10,436 bases of DNA from Chloroflexota bacterium (GCA_005883775.1 VBEU01000025.1:1642-12077), one strand, 5' to 3'. Positions 1 to 6,325 are shown, counted from the stretch's first letter. Notes: generated by a model not told the origin, from the letters alone. Program-made: numbers and translations.

Positions 1-2
1 CG

Positions 3-377
3 GTCATCAAGGACGCCGACAGCAAGAGCCTCGCGGGTCTGATGCGGTCCATCCGTGACGTCGTCGATCGCGCGAAGGCTCGGCGCCTCACGCTGGACGA
101 TCTGTCGGGTGGCACCTTCACCCTGAACAACACCGGTCCGCTGGGGACGACCGTCTCGAGCCCGATCGTGCCCCCCGGCCAGGCCGCGATCCTATCGTCG
201 GAGTCGATCCGGAAGCGGCTTGTCGTGACCGACGATGACGCGATCGCCATTCGCCAGATGATGAATATCGTGATCGGGTTCGATCACCGCGTCGTCGACG
301 GGTCGACCGCGGCGCGCTTCCTTGCCGCGGTGCGCGACTGGCTCCAGACCGTCGGCACGTCGGTGCCGGTCTATTGA
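3..377 (+). CDS. 2-oxoacid dehydrogenase E2 (dihydrolipoamide acyltransferase), C-terminal part
   Basis: This is the C-terminal 124 residues of the acyltransferase catalytic domain of a 2-oxoacid dehydrogenase complex E2; the 5' end lies outside the window. The domain moves the acyl group from the lipoyl arm to coenzyme A. Visible landmarks are the FTLNNTGPLG stretch, the SPIVPPGQAAIL segment and the signature DHRVVDG, which carries the catalytic His and Asp (visible residues about 95 and 99). The frame is open to the left edge and ends with TGA at 375-377. lipA and lipB follow on the same strand, and the lipoyl domain expected in the missing N-terminus is their likely substrate. Whether this is the pyruvate, 2-oxoglutarate or branched-chain enzyme cannot be told from this fragment. 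Confidence 0.93.
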   Translation, partial: VIKDADSKSLAGLMRSIRDVVDRAKARRLTLDDLSGGTFTLNNTGPLGTTVSSPIVPPGQAAILSSESIRKRLVVTDDDAIAIRQMMNIVIGFDHRVVDGSTAARFLAAVRDWLQTVGTSVPVY

Positions 378-439
378 TGAGATGAAACGAGCGACGAGCG
401 GCTTTGCCGGAAGGAGCGAGACGGTCAGCCCTGAGCGTG

Positions 440-461
440 TCTCCCCGGCGAAGCCGGGAGA
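440..461 (+). promoter_or_regulatory. Predicted hairpin covering the lipA ribosome binding site
   Basis: Bases 440-449 can pair with 453-461 around a GAA loop (450-452), giving nine base pairs with one bulged C (445). The 3' arm contains GGGAG (456-460), the Shine-Dalgarno of the ATG at 470. The pairing is read directly from the sequence; a regulatory role is inference. Confidence 0.4.
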
Positions 462-469
462 TTGAGCTG

Positions 470-1417
470 ATGGCCGAGCTCGCGCCGATCAAATTCGAAA
501 TGCCCGGCGAGGTCGAGCGGCCGCGCTCGCGAGGGCGGAGCGCCGCGAACACTCTGGTTCCGATCGACCGAGCGCGCCCCGAATGGCTCAAGGTCCGCCT
601 CCCGATGGGACCCGAGTACGAGAACCTGCGCCGGCTCATGCGATCGAAGTCGCTTCACACGGTGTGCGAGGAGGCTCACTGCCCGAACATGGCGGAGTGC
701 TGGGGCGCGGGGACCGCGACGTTCATGATCCTTGGCGATACGTGTACTCGGTCGTGCGGCTTTTGCGCCGTCAAGACCGGGCGTCCAGGGATCGTCGACC
801 TCGACGAGCCGGCGCGGGTGGGCGCGGCGGTCGCGCAGATGGCACTCGGTCACGCCGTGGTCACGAGCGTGAACCGCGACGAGCTGCCCGACGGCGGCGC
901 ATCGCTCTTCGTGGCGACGATCCGCGAGATCCGCGCTCAGTCTCCGGGGACGACGGTCGAGGTCCTCATCCCGGATTTCACGGGTGACCCCGCCGCCCTC
1001 GACGCGGTGCTCGCGGAACGGCCGGAGATCCTGAACCACAATGTCGAGACGGTCGAGCGCCTCTACTCGCGCGTGCGACCCCAGGCGCGCTATCCGCGTT
1101 CGCTCGAGGTGCTGCGCCGCACCAAGGAGCGCGCTCCGGAGCTGGTCTGCAAGAGCGGGATCATGGTGGGCCTCGGGGAGGCGCATGACGAGGTGGTCGC
1201 GACGATGCGCGACATCGCCGCGCAAGGGACCGACGTGTTGACCATCGGCCAGTACCTCCGTCCGTCGCCGACGCATCTACCGATCGAGCGCTATTGGACT
1301 CCCGCGGAGTTCGCGGCGCTTCACGACGAGGGGATGACGATGGGCTTCCGTCATGTCGAGTCGGGACCGCTCGTCCGCTCGTCGTATCACGCGGAGCGAC
1401 ACGTCGGCCTTGGGTAG
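470..1417 (+). CDS. lipA: Lipoyl synthase (radical SAM)
   Basis: LipA inserts two sulfur atoms into octanoyl groups already attached to lipoyl domains, using two iron-sulfur clusters and S-adenosylmethionine. Both cluster motifs are intact: the auxiliary-cluster cysteines C66-x4-C71-x5-C77 (in TVCEEAHCPNMAEC) and the radical SAM motif CTRSCGFC (C92, C96, C99). The C-terminal RSSY element that helps ligate the auxiliary cluster is present (LVRSSYHAERH). The protein is 315 aa, close to the usual 300-320. I chose ATG 470 because GGGAG lies 9 nt upstream and homology begins soon after. A TTG at 404 would add 22 low-complexity Arg/Ser-rich residues and is less likely. It lies 92 nt after the E2 gene and overlaps lipB by 8 nt if lipB starts at 1410. 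Confidence 0.96.
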   Translation: MAELAPIKFEMPGEVERPRSRGRSAANTLVPIDRARPEWLKVRLPMGPEYENLRRLMRSKSLHTVCEEAHCPNMAECWGAGTATFMILGDTCTRSCGFCAVKTGRPGIVDLDEPARVGAAVAQMALGHAVVTSVNRDELPDGGASLFVATIREIRAQSPGTTVEVLIPDFTGDPAALDAVLAERPEILNHNVETVERLYSRVRPQARYPRSLEVLRRTKERAPELVCKSGIMVGLGEAHDEVVATMRDIAAQGTDVLTIGQYLRPSPTHLPIERYWTPAEFAALHDEGMTMGFRHVESGPLVRSSYHAERHVGLG

Positions 1418-2156
1418 ATCGCTGCACGTCAGCTGGCTCGGACGTGTCCCCTACGTGGACGCGTGGCGACTGCAGGAGGCGGTGGCAACGCGCGTGCGCA
1501 ACGCCGGCGCGGAGCGACTCTTGCTCCTGGAGCATGATCCTGTGTACACGATCGGCCGGCGCGGGACGACCGATCACCTTCTTGTCGGGCCCGACGTCCT
1601 GCGCGCGGCGGGCGCGTCGGTCTACCGCGTCGATCGCGGCGGCGATATCACGTACCACGGCCCGGGTCAGCTCGTCGGTTATCCCATCACCATGCTCGTG
1701 GAAGGGGCCGATCTGGTCGCGTACGTCCGCGCGATCGAAGACGCCTTGCGCGACGCGCTTCGAAGCTACGGCGTTGCCTCCCGCACCGAGCGAGGCAAGA
1801 CCGGGGTGTGGGTCGATCTGCCGAACGGCCGGCCTGCGAAGATCGGTGCCATCGGCGTACGCGTGTCGCGCGGCGTGACCACGCACGGCTTCGCGCTCAA
1901 CGTCTCGACCGACCTCGCCGCTTTCGAGCGGGTCCTCCCCTGCGGGTTCCAGCACGAGGTCGCCTCCCTCGAACGCCTCGGCGTGTCAGCGGACGTTTCG
2001 GAGGTGGGGGAGCGGTGCGGTCGTGCGCTCGCCGACCGGCTCGGATGTGCTCTCGTCATCGACACGTCGGTCGAACCGCCACGTGATGCGGAAATCCCCA
2101 TCGACGCGCCGGTTCGCGCGGCGCTCGACCTTCTCGCGGAGCCGGTGCCCGTCTAA
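1410..2156 (+). CDS. lipB: Octanoyl-[ACP]:protein N-octanoyltransferase
   Basis: LipB transfers octanoate from acyl carrier protein to the lysine of lipoyl domains, the step before LipA. The family signature RGGDITYHGPGQ is present at residues 76-87, the catalytic Lys in AKIGAIGVRV (K144) and the catalytic Cys in VLPCGF (C178), so the enzyme should be active. HGFALNVSTDL (159-169) is also typical. With the TTG start at 1410 the protein has 248 aa and begins LHVSWLG, where LipB homology normally begins. A possible SD, GCGGAG (1391-1396), lies 13 nt upstream. An ATG at 1353 is also in frame but would overlap lipA by 65 nt and add 19 Arg/Ser-rich residues that look like lipA read out of frame. 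The lipA-lipB overlap suggests translational coupling. Confidence 0.94.
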   Translation: MGRSLHVSWLGRVPYVDAWRLQEAVATRVRNAGAERLLLLEHDPVYTIGRRGTTDHLLVGPDVLRAAGASVYRVDRGGDITYHGPGQLVGYPITMLVEGADLVAYVRAIEDALRDALRSYGVASRTERGKTGVWVDLPNGRPAKIGAIGVRVSRGVTTHGFALNVSTDLAAFERVLPCGFQHEVASLERLGVSADVSEVGERCGRALADRLGCALVIDTSVEPPRDAEIPIDAPVRAALDLLAEPVPV

Positions 2157-2305
2157 TTCCGCGCGTTGCGGATGAGCGCTCATGCGTTTGCAGTAGTCGG
2201 CTGCCATGCGGCCGTATGGTCCTGGGACGGCACCCACCCGGACGGGTGACCGAACGCGCTATGGAGACACGCAGAACTCGACATAACGTTAGGCCTACGG
2301 TGGGA
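2157..2305. other. Intergenic stretch with several palindromes
   Basis: No gene is apparent between the lipB stop and the small ORF at 2306; third-position GC drops to near background here. The stretch contains ATGAGCGCTCAT (2172-2183, perfect), CCATGCGGCCGTATGG (2204-2219, one mismatched pair), CACCCG-GA-CGGGTG (2235-2248) and TAACGTTA (2284-2291, perfect). The first three have centres about 34 and 30 bp apart. None is followed by a T-run, so they are not classic intrinsic terminators. They may be operators or hairpins; function unknown. Confidence 0.5.
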
Positions 2306-2503
2306 ATGAAATTTAGCAAACCGGCGATCACGAGGACCCTCGGTGACGAGCCGATGGTGACCCTCGACGCGTTGGCGCTCACGCAGCGCATCGGGACCAT
2401 CTCGCACGCCGAAAAGCCGGTGACCTCTCCGATCTATCAGTCACTCGCGGAACGCCAGCAGCCGTACGAGGCGAAGTGGCGGAGGGCGCTCCGGCCTCGC
2501 TAG
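2306..2503 (+). CDS. Small hypothetical protein, 65 aa
   Basis: I do not recognise this small protein (begins MKFSKPAITRTLGDEP, ends RRALRPR). Support for coding is indirect. From 2306 onward about 85% of codons end in G or C, like the neighbouring genes, whereas the in-frame codons upstream (2216-2305) fall to about 57%. The TAG stop interlocks with the stop of the convergent amidohydrolase in CTAG (2500-2503), exactly as another convergent pair does at 8375-8378. The sequence is polar, with a basic C-terminus and no membrane segment or cysteines. Weaknesses: the purines GGTGGGA abut the ATG, leaving no normal SD spacing. An in-frame GTG at 2300 and ATGs at 2261 and 2216 are alternatives. 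Confidence 0.4.
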   Translation: MKFSKPAITRTLGDEPMVTLDALALTQRIGTISHAEKPVTSPIYQSLAERQQPYEAKWRRALRPR

Positions 2504-3579
2504 CTGACGCGCTCGCCGCGGTGGTAGACGCGCCACACGCGCCAGAGCACCGCCGGATCCGAGAGCGGATCTCCGTGCACGAGGACAACGTCCGCCGGGC
2601 CACCCTCCCGAATCGTTCCGGCGTCCTTGATCCCGACGAGCTCGCCTCCGATCCACGTCGCTGACGCGAGCGCTTCGTGGGGCTCGAGCCCGGCGCGCAC
2701 CAGCATCTGGACCTCCCACGCGAGATGACCCGGCCGGACCGAGCCGCCGCCGAAGTCGCTGCCCGTCGCGATGCGCACGCCGGCTTTCTTTGCGGCGCGT
2801 ACCGCGCCGAACGCCTGGTCGAGGAGGGCGACACTCGCCGCCTTGGTGTCGGCGAATCGACCGCCATCGGTCGCGGCGAAGCCGATGGAGCTATCGAGCA
2901 CGCTCAGTGTCGGCACGAACGTCGTGTGCCCGGCCATCTTCGCCGCCGTGGCGGCGTCGACGCCGAATCCGTGCTCGATCGAGTCGACGCCCGCCTCTAC
3001 CGCGACCGCGGCGCCTTTCCCCTGCGCGTGCGCGGTGATCCGCTTCCCGCGTTCGTGGACCACGCCGACCGTCGGCTTGAGCTCGTCGGCGGTGAATGTG
3101 ACCTCGTCGCCGGTGCGACCGGTGTCGACCGCGATCTTTACCAGATCGGCGCCCGCCTCCATCTCGGCGATGGCCGCTCGCCGCAGCTCGTCCGCTGAAT
3201 CGACGAAGACGACGAACGGCGGGAACTTGTCGCGTCGCGCGAGCCACGTCCCGGCCGCCACGATCGTCGGGGCATTGGTCTGCCCGCGGTGGGTGTCGCG
3301 GATGCGGATGTTGAGACGGTGCGGCGCACCGACGTCGCGTGCGCTCAGAATCCCCATGCGCGCCAGGTCGTGTGCCGCTTCCGCTCCTCGAGCGATGAGG
3401 TCGGCCTCGGGATCGTCGAACCGCGCTATCCAGTTCGCTCCGCCGAGCCCCGTGAAGTGGGCGTGACAGTCGACGAGGCCGGGGATGATGGTCGCCCCGG
3501 ACGCGTCGACGATCTCGGCGCCGCCGGGATCGGGGGCGCCGCCATCGGGACCGAGGTACGAGACGCGGCCGTCGCGCAT
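2500..3579 (-). CDS. Metal-dependent amidohydrolase (imidazolonepropionase/prolidase-like)
   Basis: This is an amidohydrolase-superfamily TIM-barrel enzyme that hydrolyses an amide, peptide or cyclic C-N bond with a metal centre. All expected ligands are visible (numbering from the ATG at 3579): HAH (H39, H41), the Lys usually carboxylated in DLVKIAVD (K148), H184 in TAHAQG, H203 in SIEHGFG and the catalytic D275 in ATGSDFG. The C-terminal strand (GGPADVVLVHGDPLSDP) completes the composite beta domain. There is no signal peptide, so it should be cytoplasmic. The substrate cannot be assigned; the closest flavour is the Xaa-Pro dipeptidase or imidazolonepropionase-like group. ATG 3579 lacks an SD, and the frame continues upstream to 3663 encoding normal family N-terminus without a canonical start, so the true protein is probably about 387 aa. 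It directly follows the GYD gene. Confidence 0.92.
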   Translation of the reverse strand: MRDGRVSYLGPDGGAPDPGGAEIVDASGATIIPGLVDCHAHFTGLGGANWIARFDDPEADLIARGAEAAHDLARMGILSARDVGAPHRLNIRIRDTHRGQTNAPTIVAAGTWLARRDKFPPFVVFVDSADELRRAAIAEMEAGADLVKIAVDTGRTGDEVTFTADELKPTVGVVHERGKRITAHAQGKGAAVAVEAGVDSIEHGFGVDAATAAKMAGHTTFVPTLSVLDSSIGFAATDGGRFADTKAASVALLDQAFGAVRAAKKAGVRIATGSDFGGGSVRPGHLAWEVQMLVRAGLEPHEALASATWIGGELVGIKDAGTIREGGPADVVLVHGDPLSDPAVLWRVWRVYHRGERVS

Positions 3580-3663
3580 GAGGATGGAGAAACCGCGGCG
3601 CAGCGCCGGCGAACGACCGTCGGCAAGTGCCGCGTCGCGAAGGAGGGTCGCCGTCGGCGCTAT
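3580..3663 (-). other. Coding N-terminal extension of the amidohydrolase, noncanonical start (ATA?)
   Basis: The 28 codons preceding ATG 3579 read TLLRDAALADG, then a short Arg-rich link and GFSIL before MRDGRVSYLG. This matches the usual amidohydrolase opening (a LLR-DA-x-L-x-DG strand, then a GR-V strand). No ATG, GTG or TTG occurs in this stretch. ATA at 3663-3661 overlaps the GYD stop as ATAG and has AGGAAG (3674-3669) 5 nt upstream, so it is the best-placed start. CTG at 3603-3601 is an alternative. Confidence 0.6.
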
Positions 3664-3956
3664 TTGGTCTTCCTGCCGATGGTGCGGATGAAGGTCTCGA
3701 TGGGAATGGCTGAGAGCGTCTCGATCTGGACCGTGCCGCGCGCGCCGAGACCGACGGAAACACGCGAGATGGTCTCGTTGTCCTTCGCCTCGACAATGTT
3801 GACGAAGTCGTAACGCCCGAGCGTCGCGTACTGTGCGACCACGCGGGCGCCCATCGCTTCGATTTCTTCGTTGACCTTCTTTATCCGGCGCGGGTTCGAT
3901 TGAAGCGTCTTGACGCCAGCGGCGGTCACTTTCGTGAGAAGGACATACGTCGCCAC
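3660..3956 (-). CDS. GYD domain-containing protein, 98 aa
   Basis: This is a small cytoplasmic protein of the GYD family (ferredoxin-like alpha/beta fold, dimeric-barrel type), whose biochemical role is not established. Diagnostic pieces are the opening ATYVLLTKVT strand, RIKKVNEEIEAMGARVVAQYATLG, the signature G47-R-Y49-D50 followed by FVNIVEA, and the closing RGTVQIETLSAIP. The GTG start at 3956 is chosen because GGAGGG (3968-3963) lies 6 nt upstream and family homology begins exactly there. ATG 3992 would add 12 residues and read through the SD. The TAG stop touches the start of the amidohydrolase frame, indicating one transcript. A TATGCT hexamer on this strand at 3993-3988 is a plausible -10. 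It superficially resembles the Lrp/AsnC ligand-binding fold but has no DNA-binding domain. Confidence 0.9.
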   Translation of the reverse strand: MATYVLLTKVTAAGVKTLQSNPRRIKKVNEEIEAMGARVVAQYATLGRYDFVNIVEAKDNETISRVSVGLGARGTVQIETLSAIPIETFIRTIGRKTK

Positions 3957-3992
3957 GATGCTCCCTCCAGCCCCATACTCGAACGCGAGCAT
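3957..3992. promoter_or_regulatory. 36-bp divergent start region between GYD and DUF2203 genes
   Basis: Only 36 bp separate the two divergent start codons. On the minus strand it holds the SD GGAGGG of the GYD gene, and TATGCT (3993-3988) at its edge is a possible -10 that overlaps the DUF2203 ATG. On the plus strand CATACT (3974-3979) lies 13 nt before the DUF2203 ATG. The two promoters must overlap each other and their genes. Confidence 0.35.
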
Positions 3993-4310
3993 ATGCCGAC
4001 GTTCACTCGGGCTCAGGCCGAGGCCCTTCTCCCCAAAGTGCGTCCTCTCCTCGAAGACCTTCAGCGCCGCAAGGCGTCATACGACAGGCGTCCGACCGAT
4101 CCGGTCGCGAAGGAGATCAACGCGCTCCTGCTCGAGATCGCGCATTTCGGCGTCGACGTGAAGGACCCCGACCAAGGGCTGATCGATTTCCGTGCGATGC
4201 GCCGCGGCCGGGAGGTCTTGCTCTGCTGGAAGCTCGGCGAGGGCGATCGCATCAGTTACTGGCACGATGTCGAGACGGGGTACGCGGGCCGCAAACTCAT
4301 CGAAGACTAA
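3993..4310 (+). CDS. DUF2203 family protein, 105 aa
   Basis: This is a small soluble protein of the DUF2203 family, of unknown function. Its layout is typical. An N-terminal helix pair starts FTRAQAEALLPKVRPLLEDL, a second helix (KEINALLLEI) follows, then a compact C-terminal part with VKDPDQGLIDFRA, REVLLCWKLGEG, ISYWHDVETGYAGR. The conserved cluster of acidic and aromatic residues (D-GLIDF, CWKLGE, YWHD) may bind a metal or ligand, but that is conjecture. ATG 3993 is used because homology starts at TFTRAQA; only a weak GCGAG lies upstream, so the mRNA may be leaderless or nearly so. It is divergent from the GYD gene. Confidence 0.88.
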   Translation: MPTFTRAQAEALLPKVRPLLEDLQRRKASYDRRPTDPVAKEINALLLEIAHFGVDVKDPDQGLIDFRAMRRGREVLLCWKLGEGDRISYWHDVETGYAGRKLIED

Positions 4311-4514
4311 GACTTGTCGCATCACGCGACGGGATCGCCTCTTCGGTCTTTGACGCGACATCCGGCGCTGATCGTCCGGCCGAAAGTGACCGACAGTCCT
4401 ACCGCGCACCGGCCTGGCCTGACGTTAATCAGACGAGCCGACAAGCGACGAAAGGGGGTCCGACGGTCGAACGGATCGGCTCCTAAATAGGGAGGAGAGG
4501 GGCGGGAGGTCCTC
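4311..4514. other. Non-coding gap before the secreted-protein gene
   Basis: No convincing ORF occurs here. Just after the DUF2203 stop lies a small hairpin, GTCGC-ATCAC-GCGAC (4316-4330), without a T-run, so a weak terminator at best. An imperfect palindrome CTGACGTTAATCAG lies at 4419-4432. TAAATA at 4484-4489 could be a -10 for the next gene but has no clear -35. The last 20 bases are nearly pure purine and contain two SD-like sites (GGAGG 4491-4495, GGGAGGT 4504-4510). I recognise no riboswitch class. Confidence 0.45.
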
Positions 4515-5402
4515 GTGGGACGAGTCCTATCCGCACTCATCACGATCGCGATCGCTTCCGCACCAGCCTTCGTCGCGGGCGCCTACGTCGTGGCTCCAGC
4601 GGTGACGACGACCGCGGCTACCGACAGCGGCGCGAAGACGGCCACCGCGAACCTTACGACGACTCAACAAGCGGCAACGACCACAACGGCGAACACCGCA
4701 ACTACGGCAACCGTCACCACTGCCGGCGTCACGATGACCGGCAACGGCGCTCCCAGCGGCGCGCACTACAACCTGAACATCATTGGCGTGTCGAAGGACA
4801 AGACCGCGACGATGACGACAGGCGACGGCCACCGCATCTTCGTCCAGCTCAATGGCGGAGAGGATGCCGTCAGTCTGAACGGAAAGCTCGCCAATCAGTT
4901 GAACAAGGTCAACAAGATCCTGCTGCAGCCGGCGCCCGCCGGTGAGAGCTTCCAGGTCTTGGACGCTAACGCGACCGACAGCAACGGTGCACTCTTCCAG
5001 CTTCCAGCCGACGTCTCAGCGACATGGACCGTGTGGGCTCGAGCGCTCGGAAAACCGGGCGGCAAGTCAAACACCACGACCTGCGCGACGACCGCCGGCG
5101 TCGACGGGGTATTCGGTACCGCGGACGACGAGATCGTCTGCTCCCTTTCGACGCTCTCCATGGAACGGACGAAGGGCAAGCAGACCTTCGTGAACGTCTC
5201 GGCGGAGCTCCTCTTCATCACCATCACCGTCGACCCCACTGCCAACACCGCGCTCGCGACATGCCTCGGCGTGACCACTACCACCGACGTCACGCTCTCG
5301 CTCTTCAACGGTTGCCTTCAGAACTACTTCTGGAACTACGACAACCAGGGTCTCAAGCTCCTTCAGCTCCGGTTCTATCCCAAGAGTGCGGTAGGCGGTT
5401 GA
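4515..5402 (+). CDS. Predicted secreted Thr/Ala-rich protein, 295 aa
   Basis: I do not recognise a family. Visible layout: an N-terminal signal peptide or anchor (MGRVLSALITIAIASAPAFV, hydrophobic to about residue 30), a Thr/Ala-rich low-complexity linker (about 31-76), then a globular extracellular domain (about 77-295). The globular part is rich in beta-prone Thr/Val stretches and has four cysteines (C190, C209, C250, C267), which could form two disulfides outside the cell. GVDGVFGTADDE (195-206) resembles the acidic DG-x-FGTADD motif of secreted proteins that bind calcium; binding here is inference. GTG 4515 is the start because GGGAGGT lies 4 nt upstream. No sorting signal or second transmembrane helix is seen, so it is either released or held by an uncleaved N-terminal helix. 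It seems monocistronic; the next gene has its own promoter-like sequence. Confidence 0.85.
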   Translation: MGRVLSALITIAIASAPAFVAGAYVVAPAVTTTAATDSGAKTATANLTTTQQAATTTTANTATTATVTTAGVTMTGNGAPSGAHYNLNIIGVSKDKTATMTTGDGHRIFVQLNGGEDAVSLNGKLANQLNKVNKILLQPAPAGESFQVLDANATDSNGALFQLPADVSATWTVWARALGKPGGKSNTTTCATTAGVDGVFGTADDEIVCSLSTLSMERTKGKQTFVNVSAELLFITITVDPTANTALATCLGVTTTTDVTLSLFNGCLQNYFWNYDNQGLKLLQLRFYPKSAVGG

Positions 5403-5410
5403 CGATCGCG

Positions 5411-5438
5411 TTGACACGCACGACGTGTTCTGTCTAAA
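5411..5438 (+). promoter_or_regulatory. Sigma70-like promoter for the LAGLIDADG gene
   Basis: A perfect -35 TTGACA (5411-5416) is followed after 16 bp by TCTAAA (5433-5438, four of six matches to TATAAT). The -10 ends exactly 8 nt before the TTG start codon at 5447, so transcription would start at or next to the start codon, giving a leaderless message. Confidence 0.55.
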
Positions 5439-5446
5439 TCTCGGGG

Positions 5447-6325
5447 TTGGAGAGTCACGACCTCGCCTGGGCCGCGGGATTCTTCGACGGCGAGGGTTGG
5501 GCGAACCGCCAGCGGCGCGGCGTGAACTCGCGGATCAATCAGGCAGGGCTCGACGGTGTTCCCGAGGTGCTCACTAAGTTCCACCGGATCGTCGGCGTCG
5601 GGCGCATTCACGGCCCGGTCATCGTCGAAGGCAGGCAGCCTCTGTATTACTGGGACGCCACCTCCCGGCCGGACCTGCTGCAGGTGGTCGAACGAATCGG
5701 CCCGTGGCTGTGTCCGGTCAAACGTGCGGAGTTCGAGAGGACGTTGGGCGGACCGCTGCCGGCGCAGGTTTGGCCCGGATCCATGAGCGAGGAGCTCGCC
5801 TGGGCGGGTGGTTTCTTCGACGGTGAAGGCTCGACTTGTCTTGATAAGCATCGGACGCACGCCGGCTACCAGGTACCCGTTCTCTATGTCCCGCAGTCGG
5901 CAGAAACGGGGATCGCGCCGGAGCTAGTACGGCTGCAGAAGGCTCTCGGGATCGGGACGATCTCCGGACTGCGCAAATCGAAGCCACCGTGGAAACCCTA
6001 CCGACGGTGGCGTGTCTTCAGCGTGGAAAAGGTCTTTCTCGCACTCCACATGCTCTGGCCGTTCATCGGAAACGTGAAGCGGGCCCAGGCGCGCCATGCA
6101 ATGCAGGTTGTACTCGCGCAGCCCGATCTCGTTCGTGGTAATCCCGCGTTCGGTGTCGCGGGTGCACGCTATTGCCTGCGCGGTCACGACAAGTGGAACG
6201 CGCGCATCCGCCCCTTCAAAGGGCGAGGGAAGAACGAAGAAGATCCGTTGAATCACTTCAGGCAATGTATGACATGCGTGCGCGAGGATGCGCGCGCGAA
6301 GAGAACCAAAAAGCGACGGCCATGA
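5447..6325 (+). CDS. Free-standing tandem LAGLIDADG homing-endonuclease-like protein with zinc-finger-like tail
   Basis: The protein has 292 aa with two LAGLIDADG repeats: LAWAAGFFDGE (residues 6-16) and LAWAGGFFDGE (117-127), each ending in the acidic residue that coordinates catalytic metal (E16, E127; D14 and D125 are also present). Two repeats in one chain predict a monomeric enzyme that cuts an asymmetric DNA site. GVGRIHG and GIGTISG are the matching later elements of each repeat. The C-terminal C243-x3-H247-x26-C274-x2-C277 looks like the small zinc-binding module common on phage and mobile nucleases. The tail is Lys/Arg-rich. TTG 5447 is the only usual start codon between an in-frame TAA (5435-5437) and the first repeat; no SD has proper spacing. 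It is not inside a visible intron or intein. It could also be a domesticated WhiA-like regulator, but the helix-turn-helix is absent. Confidence 0.87.
   Translation: MESHDLAWAAGFFDGEGWANRQRRGVNSRINQAGLDGVPEVLTKFHRIVGVGRIHGPVIVEGRQPLYYWDATSRPDLLQVVERIGPWLCPVKRAEFERTLGGPLPAQVWPGSMSEELAWAGGFFDGEGSTCLDKHRTHAGYQVPVLYVPQSAETGIAPELVRLQKALGIGTISGLRKSKPPWKPYRRWRVFSVEKVFLALHMLWPFIGNVKRAQARHAMQVVLAQPDLVRGNPAFGVAGARYCLRGHDKWNARIRPFKGRGKNEEDPLNHFRQCMTCVREDARAKRTKKRRP

Noticed and set aside
425..1276. Antisense open frame of 283 codons over lipA
   Set aside because: Composition is that of a shadow of lipA (Arg/His-rich) with no recognisable domain; both LipA cluster motifs are on the other strand.
2891..3796. 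Long minus-strand open frame of 301 codons overlapping the amidohydrolase and GYD genes
   Set aside because: Its translation is Arg/Ser/Pro-rich and repetitive, typical of a GC-rich shadow frame, and it crosses two well-supported genes.
3660..3956. Lrp/AsnC-type regulator
   Set aside because: The fold is similar, but the sequence carries GYD family hallmarks and there is no helix-turn-helix domain.
4316..4330. Terminator after the DUF2203 gene
   Set aside because: The stem is only five base pairs and no T-run follows.
4311..4514. Riboswitch upstream of the secreted-protein gene
   Set aside because: The gap is long and has small stems, but I could not match any known riboswitch core, and the stems are weak.
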